40,955 nucleotides of DNA from Brevundimonas bullata (GCF_003350205.1 NZ_QLLC01000028.1:1-40955), one strand, 5' to 3'. Positions 33,097 through 40,901 are shown, counted from the stretch's first letter. Numbers and translations: made by a program. The notes: generated by a model from the letters alone, not told the origin.

Positions 33097-33235
33097 ATCC
33101 TCCCCTGCGCAGCGGGGGAGGGGGACCATGCGCAGCATGGTGGAGGGGGCGAAGGCCGAGCGCGACAGATGGGGTTCGCCCTCTCCACCGCCTGCGGCGG
33201 TCCCCCTCCCCCGTCGCGAGACGACAGGGGAGGAT
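33097..33235. repeat. 139-bp hairpin-forming intergenic repeat between ilvE and leuC
   Basis: Outer arms ATCCTCCCCTG (33097-33107) and CAGGGGAGGAT (33225-33235), then GGGGGAGGGGGACC (33114-33127) with GGTCCCCCTCCCCC (33199-33212), are all perfect. A further near-perfect pair (GGTGGAGGGGGCGAA with TTCGCCCTCTCCACC) and a small CCATG/CATGG hairpin lie inside. The element folds into a very long stem. I recognise the style as a dispersed intergenic element common in Caulobacteraceae. It fills the whole gap between ilvE and leuC and is the only sizeable gap in the operon. Confidence 0.85.
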
Positions 33236-33238
33236 TGA

Positions 33239-34213
33239 TCATGCCGGCTCATGCACGCGCTCCTTGGCCGGGGCGGCGGGCGAGGCTTCGCCGATGGGCT
33301 CCAGCCAGCCGAAGCGGTCGGGCGTGGTGCCGTCGAACAGGCCGCGGAAGGCCTTGTTGACCGCCTTGGTGATCGGGCCGGGACCGTTGGCGCGGGTGGG
33401 GATGCCGTCGATGGAGCGGACGGGGGTGATCTCGGCGGCGGTGCCGGTCATGAAGACCTCGTCGGCGACATAGAGAGCCTCGCGCGGCAGGACCTGTTCG
33501 CGGGCTTCGTAGCCCAGGCCGCGCGCCAGTTTCATGACGCTGTCGCGGGTGATGCCTTGCAGGATGGAGGCGGCGGCGGGCGGGGTCATCAGCACCCCGT
33601 CCTTGACGATGAACAGGTTCTCGCCGGCCCCTTCGGACAGCAGGCCGTCGGCGCCCAGGGCGATGCCTTCGCCGAAGCCGCGGACGCGGGCCTCGCGGCC
33701 GATCAGATAGCCGGACAGGTAGTTGCCGCCCGCCTTGGCGCCCGCCGGGATGGTGTTCGGCGCGACGCGGTTCCAGCTGGAGATGCAGGCGTCGACGCCC
33801 TTCTCCAGAGCTTCCTCGCCCAGGTAGGCGCCCCAGGGGAAGGCCGAGATCATGACGTCGGTGCGGATGTTCTCAGGCGACGGAGACACGCCCATGCCGC
33901 ACTCGCCCAGGAAGGCCAGGGGGCGCAGATAGGCCGAACGCAGGCCCTCGGAACGGACCACGTCCTTGCAGGCCTGGACCAGTTCGTCCTCGGTGAAGGG
34001 CAGGGGGAAGTGATAGATGCGCGCGCTGTCGAACAGGCGGCGCACGTGGTCGGTCAGGCGGAAGCCGCACGGGCCGTTCGGGGTGTCATAGACGCGGATG
34101 CCTTCGAACACCGAGGTGCCGTAGTGCAGGGCGTGGCTCATGACGTGGATTTTCGCGTCGGCCCACGGCGTCAGGTCGCCGTTGATCCAGATATTCTTAG
34201 CCAGCGGTTGCAT
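33239..34213 (-). CDS. ilvE: branched-chain amino acid aminotransferase
   Basis: A PLP-dependent class IV aminotransferase that performs the final step of Val, Leu and Ile synthesis with glutamate as donor; 324 residues. The PLP lysine is Lys160 in AGAKAGGNYL, the same number as in the E. coli enzyme. Long stretches follow the enterobacterial IlvE: KIHVMSHALHYGTSVFEGIR, SAFPWGAYLGEEALEKG, SEGAGENLFIVKDGVL and FMTGTAAEITPVRSIDG. Its ATG lies inside the 3' end of leuA with a 17-base overlap in a different frame. Its stop abuts a repeat. Encoding the transaminase with the rest of the pathway resembles enterobacterial ilvGMEDA operons. Confidence 0.97.
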   Translation of the reverse strand: MQPLAKNIWINGDLTPWADAKIHVMSHALHYGTSVFEGIRVYDTPNGPCGFRLTDHVRRLFDSARIYHFPLPFTEDELVQACKDVVRSEGLRSAYLRPLAFLGECGMGVSPSPENIRTDVMISAFPWGAYLGEEALEKGVDACISSWNRVAPNTIPAGAKAGGNYLSGYLIGREARVRGFGEGIALGADGLLSEGAGENLFIVKDGVLMTPPAAASILQGITRDSVMKLARGLGYEAREQVLPREALYVADEVFMTGTAAEITPVRSIDGIPTRANGPGPITKAVNKAFRGLFDGTTPDRFGWLEPIGEASPAAPAKERVHEPA

Positions 34214-35450
34214 AGGTCTTGTCCATTTGTGCGGAGGCGCCGGCAGCCACGGCTGCGATGATGGCGGTCAGCTCCGCGTCATTGATTTCGCCGATCTGGT
34301 CGGCGCGTTGTTTGAAGCCGGCGAAGACGTCGGCCAGGCGCTGGCCTTCCAGCACATGGCCCAGGGCCTCGGCCCGCTTGCCGACCGCGTGGCGGCCGGA
34401 ATGCTTGCCCAGCACGAAGTAGCTGCCCTCGAAACCGACGTCCTCGGGACGCATGATCTCGTAGGTGCGGGCGTCGGCCATCATGCCGTGCTGGTGGATC
34501 CCGGCCTCGTGGGCGAAGGCGTTGAGGCCGACGATGGCCTTGTTGCGGGCGATGACCGTCTCGGTCACTTCGCGCAGGGTCTGCGACGCGCGCACCAGGT
34601 GGCGGCTCTCGGAGGCGACCGTCACGCCATAGCGGTCTGCGCGGGTGCGCAGGGCCATGATGATCTCTTCGATCGAGGCGTTGCCGGCCCGTTCGCCGAT
34701 GCCGTTGATGGCGCCCTCGATCTGACGCGCCCCGCCCTCTACGGCGGCCAGGGAGTTGGCGACGGCCAGGCCCAGGTCGTTGTGGGCGTGGGAGGAGAAG
34801 ATCACGTCCGCGTGGCGCGGTCGGATGATCCCGTCCAGATAGGCGAAGCGCTGGCGCACTTCTTCCGGCGTGGCGTAGCCGACGGTGTCGGGCACGTTCA
34901 GCGTCTGGGCGCCCGCGTCGGCGGCGGCCATCAGGGCCTCGGCCAGGAACTCCGGCTCGGTGCGGAAGGCGTCCTCGGCTGAGAACTCGACGTCGTCGAA
35001 CATGGTGGCGGCGTATTCCACCGTGCGCGAGATGGTCGCCAGCACCTCGTTGGTGCTCATCCGCAGCTTGGCCGAGCGATGGATCGGACTGGTGGCCAGG
35101 AAGATGTGGCTGCGGCGATGCGATTTGGGCGCCGGGGCCAGAGCCCGGAACGAGGCGTCGATGTCCTTCTCGTTGGCGCGCGACAGCGAGGCGAAGACCG
35201 GGCCCTCGATCTCGCCGCAGACGCGGCGGATGCAATCCTCGTCGCCCGGCGAGGCGGCGGCGAAGCCAGCCTCGATCACGTCCACGCCCAGGTCGCGCAG
35301 GACATGGGCCATCTTCAGCTTGGCCTCGGCCGACATGGAGAAGCCAGGCGCCTGTTCGCCGTCGCGCAGGGTGGTGTCGAAGATGATGACGCGGTTGGGG
35401 TCCGAGGCCGCGATTTCGGCGGTTCTGGATACTCGTTCTACTCGGGACAT
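34197..35450 (-). CDS. leuA: 2-isopropylmalate synthase lacking the leucine-sensing domain
   Basis: It condenses acetyl-CoA with 2-ketoisovalerate, the committed step to leucine. The protein has only 417 residues, against more than 500 in feedback-regulated LeuA. The TIM-barrel catalytic domain is complete (about 18-290): FDTTLRDGEQAPGFSMS with Arg29-Asp30, and metal-binding His221 and His223 in SSHAHNDLG. So are the two linker subdomains (about 290-400): NAFAHEAGIHQHGM, LGKHSGRHAV and FKQRADQIGEINDAEL. It then stops with a short tail ending YATAG, where the C-terminal allosteric leucine-binding domain would begin. The last six codons overlap the ilvE start in another frame, so the tail looks acquired after a deletion. 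The enzyme should be active but insensitive to leucine. Confidence 0.93.
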   Translation of the reverse strand: MSRVERVSRTAEIAASDPNRVIIFDTTLRDGEQAPGFSMSAEAKLKMAHVLRDLGVDVIEAGFAAASPGDEDCIRRVCGEIEGPVFASLSRANEKDIDASFRALAPAPKSHRRSHIFLATSPIHRSAKLRMSTNEVLATISRTVEYAATMFDDVEFSAEDAFRTEPEFLAEALMAAADAGAQTLNVPDTVGYATPEEVRQRFAYLDGIIRPRHADVIFSSHAHNDLGLAVANSLAAVEGGARQIEGAINGIGERAGNASIEEIIMALRTRADRYGVTVASESRHLVRASQTLREVTETVIARNKAIVGLNAFAHEAGIHQHGMMADARTYEIMRPEDVGFEGSYFVLGKHSGRHAVGKRAEALGHVLEGQRLADVFAGFKQRADQIGEINDAELTAIIAAVAAGASAQMDKTYATAG

Positions 35451-35707
35451 TACGCGGCCTCGGACTGGTAGGCAGGGGCGCCGATGCGGGCGACGCCGAA
35501 CAGGCGGTCGATCTGGCAGCCCAGGTTGTCGATGGAGCGCGCGGCGTCGCGGCCGCGCACGGTCAGGGCGATGCGGCGCGACGCGCCTTCGTCGGCCATG
35601 CTCATGCCGTCGATGTGGAAGCCGCGGCGCTCCACCAGGCCGATGAGACGCTGAAGCGAGCCGTCGGCCCGGTCGATTTGGATGTGAATGGTGTCGCTCA
35701 TGGTCAT
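35450..35707 (-). CDS. ilvM: acetolactate synthase small subunit, short IlvM type (ACT domain only)
   Basis: An 85-residue single ACT domain that partners with the large subunit encoded just upstream. MSDTIHIQIDRADGSLQRLIG starts the first strand and helix; LVERRGFHIDGMSMADEG and IALTVRGRDAARSIDNLGCQ complete the fold, and the rest resembles the DRLFGV segment of small subunits. It is about half the length of the IlvN/IlvH subunits common in alphaproteobacteria and matches the enterobacterial IlvM kind. The first ATG (35707) overlaps the large-subunit stop by four bases; a second ATG at 35701 has a better-spaced GGAAGG site and may be the real start. Its stop overlaps the leuA ATG by one base (TAATG). 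Confidence 0.9.
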   Translation of the reverse strand: MTMSDTIHIQIDRADGSLQRLIGLVERRGFHIDGMSMADEGASRRIALTVRGRDAARSIDNLGCQIDRLFGVARIGAPAYQSEAA

Positions 35708-37422
35708 GCGCCTTCCATCATTTCAGCGTTGCTCTTGCCCGGCGGAACCAGAGGCCAGACGTTCTCTTTGGGGTTGATGATGACGTGGGCCAGGCAGGGG
35801 CCGTCGGCCGCCAGCAGGCGGGCGATGCCGGCCTCGACCTGATCGCGGCGGTCGATGCGGAAGGCCTCGATGCCGAAGGCCTCGGCCACCTTCACGAAGT
35901 CCGGGTTGTCGGACAGATCGACCTCGGAATAGTTCTCCTCGAAGAACAGCTCCTGCCACTGGCGCACCAGGCCCAGGGAGGAGTTGTCCAGCAGGACGAT
36001 CTTCAGCGCGACGCCGTAGCGTTTCAGCGTCGCCAGCTCCTGGATGTTCATCATGAAGCCGCCGTCGCCGGCGATGGTGACGACGGTGGCCGACGGGTCG
36101 GCCAGCTTGGCGCCCAGGCCGGCTGGCAGGCCGAAGCCCATGGCCCCCAGACCGCCCGAGGTGATGTGGGCTTCGGGCTTGGAAAAGCGACAGTGCTGGG
36201 CCGCCCACATCTGATGCTGGCCGACGTCGCAGGCGGCGACGAAACGGTCGCCGGCGGCCTCGGACAACTGCTTCAGCAGGGCGGGCGCATAGACGCCTTC
36301 GCCCGGCGCATCATAGCGGGCGGCGTGGTGAGCAGCGGCCGAGGCGCAGCGGATGACCCAGGGGTCGATGGCCAGGGGCGCGGTCGCCATGCGCACGGTC
36401 AGGGCCTCAACCCCGGGCTTCAGTTCCCCGGCGACGGCGACATGGGTCTCGCGCAGCTTGCCGATCTCGGAGGCGTCGATGTCGAAGTGGACGACGCGGG
36501 CGTGGGGCGCGAACTCGGCCAGCTTGCCCGTGGCGCGGTCGTCGAAGCGGGCGCCCAGGACGATCAGCAGGTCCGACGACTGGACCGCCTCGTTGGCGGC
36601 GCGCGTGCCGTGCATCCCCAGCATGCCCAGATAGCCGGGGGCGTCGGTGGCGATGGTGCCCAGGGCGTTCAGGGTCGAGACGGCGGGGATGCCGGTGGCC
36701 TCGGCGAAGGCGCGGACAGCCTCGGTGGCGCGGCCGATCTTCACCCCGCCGCCGATGTAGATCAGCGGGCGCTCGGCGGCGCGGATGAAGCGTTCGGCCT
36801 CGGCGACGGCGTCGTGGTCGACCTCGGCGGTCTCATTGGGAATGTTGAAGCCGAACGGGGCGGTCGCTGTGGCGAACTGGACGTCCTTGGGCAGGTCGAC
36901 CAGGACCGGGCCGGGACGACCCGAGGCGGCGATATGGAAGGCCTGTTCGACGGCGGCCGGGATCTCCGAGGCGTCGCGCACCAATATAGAGTGTTTCACG
37001 ATCGGCAGGGTGACGCCCAGGATGTCGATCTCCTGAAAGGCGTCGGTGCCCATGACGCCCTGGGGGACGTTGCCGGTGATGCAGACCATGGGCACCGAAT
37101 CCATCATGGCATTGGCGATGCCGGTGATCAGATTGGTGGCGCCGGGGCCGGAGGTGGCCATGCAGACGCCGACCTTGCCCGAGGCGCGGGCGTAGGCGTC
37201 GGCGGCGAAGGCCGCGCCCTGTTCGTGACGGACCAGGATATGCTTCAGGCCCGTGCCGGTCAGGGCGTCGTAGATCGGCATGATGGCGCCGCCGGGGTAG
37301 CCGAAGACCACCTCCACGCCCATCCGCTCCAGGCTGGAGACGAGCAGGCGCGCGCCGGTGGCCGTGTCGTTCACGGTCGCCGGGGCGGAGGCGGTTTTCA
37401 GGGCGGGCGCGGCGGCGCTCAT
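35704..37422 (-). CDS. ilvG: acetolactate synthase large subunit, IlvG-like
   Basis: A TPP-dependent enzyme that makes acetolactate and acetohydroxybutyrate, the first common step of the pathway; 572 residues. The catalytic Glu lies in VRHEQGAAFAADAYARASG, the FAD/quinone-oxidase-like region includes GPGATNLITGIANAMMDS, and the TPP motif is GDGGFMMNIQELATLKRYG with the closing Asn. The C-terminal signature ENVWPLVPPGKSNAEMMEG is of the enterobacterial IlvG type, in line with its IlvM-type partner. A 20-residue Ala-rich N-terminal extension precedes the conserved start. It follows ilvC after 32 bases that contain a TATATA stretch, which might be a weak internal promoter. Confidence 0.95.
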   Translation of the reverse strand: MSAAAPALKTASAPATVNDTATGARLLVSSLERMGVEVVFGYPGGAIMPIYDALTGTGLKHILVRHEQGAAFAADAYARASGKVGVCMATSGPGATNLITGIANAMMDSVPMVCITGNVPQGVMGTDAFQEIDILGVTLPIVKHSILVRDASEIPAAVEQAFHIAASGRPGPVLVDLPKDVQFATATAPFGFNIPNETAEVDHDAVAEAERFIRAAERPLIYIGGGVKIGRATEAVRAFAEATGIPAVSTLNALGTIATDAPGYLGMLGMHGTRAANEAVQSSDLLIVLGARFDDRATGKLAEFAPHARVVHFDIDASEIGKLRETHVAVAGELKPGVEALTVRMATAPLAIDPWVIRCASAAAHHAARYDAPGEGVYAPALLKQLSEAAGDRFVAACDVGQHQMWAAQHCRFSKPEAHITSGGLGAMGFGLPAGLGAKLADPSATVVTIAGDGGFMMNIQELATLKRYGVALKIVLLDNSSLGLVRQWQELFFEENYSEVDLSDNPDFVKVAEAFGIEAFRIDRRDQVEAGIARLLAADGPCLAHVIINPKENVWPLVPPGKSNAEMMEGA

Positions 37423-37454
37423 CGGGTCGGTCTCACTTTATATATGCGTGCAGG

Positions 37455-38468
37455 TCAGGCGGCTTCAGACTTGGCGGTCTGCAGCCAGGCCATGCGCTCG
37501 CGCAGGCGCGCGCCGGTCTGTTCGATCTGGGATTCGCTGTCGGCCTTCAGCCAGGCGGCGTACTGCGGTTTGCCGGCTTCGTTCTCGGCGATCCAGTTCC
37601 TGGCGAAGGTTCCGTCCTGGATCTCGGTCAGGACCGTCTTCATGCGGGCGCGGGTCTCGTCGTTGATAACGCGCGGCCCCGAGGCGACGGCGCCCCACTT
37701 GGCCGTTTCCGAGATGAAGTGGTGCATCTTGGAGATGCCGCCCTCGTAGAACAGGTCCACGATCAGCTTCAGCTCATGCAGGCATTCGAAGTAGGCGATC
37801 TCGGGCTGGTAGCCGGCCTCGACCAGGGTGTTGAAGCCCGACATGACCAGTTCCTTGGCGCCGCCGCACAGGACGGCCTGTTCGCCGAACAGGTCGGTCT
37901 CGGTCTCTTCGCGGAAGGAGGTTTCCAGCAGGCCGCCGGTCGCGCCGCCGATGCCCTTGGCGTAGCCCATGGCGCGGTCGCGCGCCTTGCCCGTCGCGTC
38001 CTTCTCGATGGCGAACAGCGAGGGGACGCCCCGGCCGCGCGCGAACTCGCGGCGGACCAGATCGCCTGGACCCTTGGGGGCGACCAAGATGACATCCATG
38101 TCGTCGCGCGGCGTGATGCGGTCGTAGATGATCGAGAAGCCGTGGGCGAACAGCAGGGCGGCGCCCGGCTTGGCGTTGGGCTCGATGATGTCGCGATAGA
38201 CCTCGTTCTGGATCATGTCCGGGGTCAGAATGGCGATGATGTCGGCGCCGCGAACAGCCTCGGCCGGTTCGGCGGTGGGGACGCCGTCGGCGGTCGCGTG
38301 CTTCCAGCCGGTGCCGCCCTGGCGAACGCCGACGACGACGTCATGGCCCGAGTCCTTCAGGTTCTGGGCGTGGGCGCGACCTTGCGAGCCATAGCCGATG
38401 ACGGCGATGCGCTGGCCCGCGATGGCGCCGGGCTTGATGTCGTCGTTGGTGTAGATGGTGATGGCCAT
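37455..38468 (-). CDS. ilvC: ketol-acid reductoisomerase (class I)
   Basis: An NADPH- and magnesium-dependent enzyme that rearranges and reduces acetolactate to dihydroxyisovalerate; 337 residues, the short class I form. The N-terminal Rossmann domain has the [17 protein letters not shown] loop, then [16 protein letters not shown] and [19 protein letters not shown]. The C-terminal helical domain has the metal ligands in [15 protein letters not shown] and [17 protein letters not shown]. It starts three bases after the ilvD stop and so is the second structural gene of the operon. In enterobacteria ilvC is a separate unit, whereas here it is inside the cluster. Confidence 0.97.
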   Translation of the reverse strand: MAITIYTNDDIKPGAIAGQRIAVIGYGSQGRAHAQNLKDSGHDVVVGVRQGGTGWKHATADGVPTAEPAEAVRGADIIAILTPDMIQNEVYRDIIEPNAKPGAALLFAHGFSIIYDRITPRDDMDVILVAPKGPGDLVRREFARGRGVPSLFAIEKDATGKARDRAMGYAKGIGGATGGLLETSFREETETDLFGEQAVLCGGAKELVMSGFNTLVEAGYQPEIAYFECLHELKLIVDLFYEGGISKMHHFISETAKWGAVASGPRVINDETRARMKTVLTEIQDGTFARNWIAENEAGKPQYAAWLKADSESQIEQTGARLRERMAWLQTAKSEAA

Positions 38469-38471
38469 GGT

Positions 38472-40211
38472 TCAGGCGTCCTCAGAGATGGGGGCGTTGG
38501 AATAGGTCGCAGGCGTTTGGGCCGGCGGCGGATTGGGGATGGTCACGGCCCCTTGCGAGGCGGAGGCGACGGCGGCGCGGTATTTCGCGAAAACGCCTTG
38601 CGCCGGACGGACCCGGTTGGGGGCGAAGTCCGCCCGGCGCGCCTCCAGATCGACGAGCACGTCGATCCTTCGGTTGGTGACGTCGATGACGATCGGATCG
38701 CCATCGCGAATGAGGGCTATCGGGCCGCCCGCCGCCGCTTCGGGCGAGACGTGGCCGGCGACGAAGCCGTAGCTGGCGCCCGAGAAGCGACCGTCGGTCA
38801 GCAGGGCGACGTTCTCGATCTTGCGGCCTTTCAGGGCGGCGGTGACTTGCAGCATCTCGCGCATGCCGGGACCGCCCTTGGGGCCTTCGTAGCGGATGAT
38901 GATGACGTCGCCTTCGCCGACCGAGCCGTCCTGAACCGCATGGAAGGCGTCTTCCTCGCAGTCGAAGACGGCGGCGGGGCCTTCAAAGCGGTCGACCTTG
39001 TGGCCGGTTAGCTTGATGACCGCACCTTCGGGGGCCACGTCGCCATAGATGACGGCGTAGGAGCCGCGCGCCATGACGGGGGCGTCCATGCTGGTGACGA
39101 CCTGCTGGCCCGGCGTCTCTTCGGCCTCGGCGGCCTCGGCGAACAGGCTGCGGCCTGTGACGGTCGGCGTATTGATGATCTTGCCGGCCTCGGCCAGCCG
39201 CTGGGCGACCAGGCGGGTGCCGCCCGCCGCGAACAGGTGCGAGGCCAGGAAGCGGCCGCCGGGCTTCAGGTCGCAGATGACCGGGGCCTCGAGGCAGGCC
39301 TGGTGGCAGTCCTCGATGCCGAAGTCGACGCCGGCCTCGGCGGCGATGGCGGTCAGGTGCATGACGGCATTGGTCGATCCGCCAGAGGCCGAGACCGCGA
39401 CGGCGGCGTTCTTCAGGCTGGCGCGGGTGATGTATTTGCGGGCGGTGTCGCCAGCAAAGACGCGCTCGACGATCAGGCGGCCGCAGCGCTCGCCTTCCGC
39501 GCCCTTGCCGGGATCGACGGCGGGGACGTCGTTGGCCCCCATGGGGCTGATGCCCATCATCGACAGGGCCATGGCCATGGTGTTGGCGGTAAACTGACCG
39601 CCGCAGGCTCCGGCGCCGGGGCAGACCGCGCTCTCGACCGCCTTGAGGCCCTCGTCGGACAGGGCGCCGGCGCCGTGGGCGCCGATGGCCTCGAACACCT
39701 CCTGAACCGAGACTTCCTTCTCGCCGATCCGGCCGGGCAGGATGGTGCCGCCGTAATAGACCAGGCCCGGGATATCCATCCGCGCCAGGGCCATGGCCGC
39801 CGCCGGGATGGTCTTGTCGCAGCCGACGATGCAGACGACGCCGTCCAGCTGATGCCCCTCGACCGCCAGCTCGATGGAGTCGGCGACCACCTCTCGGCTG
39901 ATCAGCGATGCCTTCATCCCCTGGGTGCCCATGGAGATGCCGTCGGTGACGACGATGGTGTTGAAGTCGACGGGATAGCCGCCAGCGGCGATGATGCCCG
40001 CGCGCACGTCCTTGGCCAGGCGGTCCAGGTGCATGTTGCAGGGCGTGACCGTCGACCAGGTGTTGACGATGGCGATCATCGGCTTGTCGAAGTCGGCGTC
40101 CTGCATCCCTGCGGCGCGCAGATAGGAGCGCGCCGCAGCCCGGGTCGGCCCCTGGGTGACGGCGGAACTGCGCGCATTGGGTTGTTTTTTGCTGTTGGGC
40201 GAGTTGGTCAT
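38472..40211 (-). CDS. ilvD: dihydroxy-acid dehydratase
   Basis: An iron-sulfur dehydratase that converts dihydroxy acids to the 2-keto acids of Val, Leu and Ile; 579 residues. The short 2Fe-2S type is suggested by its length and by segments FDKPMIAIVNTWSTVTPCNM, VCIVGCDKTIPAAAMAL, CPGAGACGGQFTANTMAMAL and the C-terminal SHVSPEA-like GHVSPEAAAGGPIALIRDGD. Cluster ligands are the cysteines in TPCNMH, VGCDK and GACGG. It is the first structural gene of the operon, about 46 bases after an attenuator terminator and preceded by the leader peptide gene at 40315-40455. A GGAAGG-type site lies ahead of the ATG. Confidence 0.96.
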   Translation of the reverse strand: MTNSPNSKKQPNARSSAVTQGPTRAAARSYLRAAGMQDADFDKPMIAIVNTWSTVTPCNMHLDRLAKDVRAGIIAAGGYPVDFNTIVVTDGISMGTQGMKASLISREVVADSIELAVEGHQLDGVVCIVGCDKTIPAAAMALARMDIPGLVYYGGTILPGRIGEKEVSVQEVFEAIGAHGAGALSDEGLKAVESAVCPGAGACGGQFTANTMAMALSMMGISPMGANDVPAVDPGKGAEGERCGRLIVERVFAGDTARKYITRASLKNAAVAVSASGGSTNAVMHLTAIAAEAGVDFGIEDCHQACLEAPVICDLKPGGRFLASHLFAAGGTRLVAQRLAEAGKIINTPTVTGRSLFAEAAEAEETPGQQVVTSMDAPVMARGSYAVIYGDVAPEGAVIKLTGHKVDRFEGPAAVFDCEEDAFHAVQDGSVGEGDVIIIRYEGPKGGPGMREMLQVTAALKGRKIENVALLTDGRFSGASYGFVAGHVSPEAAAGGPIALIRDGDPIVIDVTNRRIDVLVDLEARRADFAPNRVRPAQGVFAKYRAAVASASQGAVTIPNPPPAQTPATYSNAPISEDA

Positions 40212-40257
40212 CGGATTTTTGGAAGGTTCTGCCTATCGGGTCTGTACTGGGCACATG

Positions 40258-40287
40258 AAAAACCCCGCTGCCGGGTGGGAGCGGGGT
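40258..40287 (-). terminator. attenuator terminator upstream of ilvD
   Basis: On the minus strand ACCCCGCT (40280-40287) pairs with AGCGGGGT (40262-40269) around a ten-base loop and runs directly into a T tract (TTTTC). It lies between the BCAA-rich leader peptide and ilvD, the position of a transcription attenuator. Confidence 0.85.
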
Positions 40288-40350
40288 GAAGCGGGCGATT
40301 TTGACTGGGTTAGGTCAGGTCGCAGGCATCCACACCGCTCGGCTAAGCGG
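40279..40350 (-). promoter_or_regulatory. alternative RNA pairings of the ilv attenuator
   Basis: Three minus-strand segments can pair in exclusive ways. Segment A, CCGCT (40346-40350), pairs with AGCGG (40335-40339) in a hairpin with a six-base loop. The wider segment B, GAGCGGTGTGG (40330-40340), can instead pair with segment C, TTCACCCCGCTC (40279-40290), at ten of eleven positions counting one G-T. C is also the 5' arm of the terminator. A ribosome stalled on the BCAA codons covers A, frees B and removes C from the terminator. Without stalling, A:B forms and the terminator folds. Confidence 0.7.
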
Positions 40351-40455
40351 AATAAGAATTACCGAAAGAAGGAGTACGCCCAGCGACAGCACGCGCAGAT
40401 CGGCCGCCGCTTTCGCGGGGCTCAGGATCGCAGCAATGGCGGCGCGGTGGGACAC
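40315..40455 (-). CDS. ilv operon leader peptide
   Basis: A 46-codon leader gene starting at GTG 40455, with a GAAAGG ribosome binding site seven bases upstream, and ending at TGA 40315. Residues 20-37, LRVLSLGVLLLSVILIPL, contain 13 Leu, Val or Ile out of 18, a regulatory run of branched-chain codons. The stretch resembles the E. coli IlvL peptide (LLRVISLVVISVVVIIIPP), down to the Pro that closes the run. The terminator lies 28 bases downstream and the antiterminator segment overlaps the last codons. When charged tRNA for Leu, Val or Ile is short, the ribosome should stall here and allow read-through into ilvD and the whole operon. A longer frame to an ATG at 40554 exists but has no ribosome binding site evidence. 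Confidence 0.8.
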   Translation of the reverse strand: MSHRAAIAAILSPAKAAADLRVLSLGVLLLSVILIPLSRAVWMPAT

Positions 40456-40479
40456 GGAAGAACCTTTCAACTGGACGCT

Positions 40480-40508
40480 CTTATGCCGGCGCTTATGCTG
40501 CGATGCAA
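40480..40508 (-). promoter_or_regulatory. candidate promoter of the ilv-leu operon
   Basis: On the minus strand TTGCAT (40503-40508) and CATAAG (40480-40485) are separated by 17 bases. Transcription would begin around 40473, giving a short 5' leader before the GTG of the leader peptide. The match to consensus is only moderate. Confidence 0.35.
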
Positions 40509-40901
40509 CCCGCTCCAGCTCAAATGTGGAATAAAAGTGCATTAGAGCGCCCATCGCGACAACTGGGGCGTGCCTGTTGCGTCATTAGACGCGGACGGCG
40601 CAAGATTTCACCGCCCTGAGCGTTGAGGCGCGATGGCGGCTGGCGTGGGGCGGCAGGGGTGATCTGTCGTCCCTCTATATAAGGGGGATGGCGGCGTGCG
40701 GTTCTGTGCAGCGCTCTTGGACTCCTGTTCGTCGAGATAGTTCGTGAATCTGTCATTCTTGTCTTGTGGACTCGGGGATGGGTCCGTATATCCGCCGCTC
40801 GCTTGGAAACGGGCGGGCCGCGGGGTTCGGAAACGGGCCGGGCGGGATCTGTGAGGTGGGGCTTCGGTTTCCAGCTTTGCAGAAAAGGTTGAAAAGCCTT
40901 G
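40509..40901. other. intergenic region between the ilv-leu leader and the rRNA-type promoter
   Basis: About 390 bases with no convincing gene. It contains a small palindromic stretch around CCCTCTATATAAGGG (40670-40684), a GGACTC/GGGTCC hairpin near 40761, and a direct repeat GGAAACGGGC at 40805-40814 and 40829-40838. A second possible plus-strand promoter (TTGTGG, 17 bases, TATATC) lies around 40755-40785. Near the right end, GCAGAAAAGGTTGAAAAGCC could be an upstream activating A-tract element for the promoter that follows. Confidence 0.4.

Noticed and set aside
37423..37454. TATATA stretch between ilvC and ilvG as an internal promoter
   Set aside because: No acceptable -35 box at the right distance on the minus strand; kept only as a remark in the ilvG entry.
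40520..40756. A 78-codon minus-strand frame upstream of the ilv leader
   Set aside because: Basic, low-complexity translation without motifs, in a region where promoters are expected; it has no ribosome binding site worth noting.
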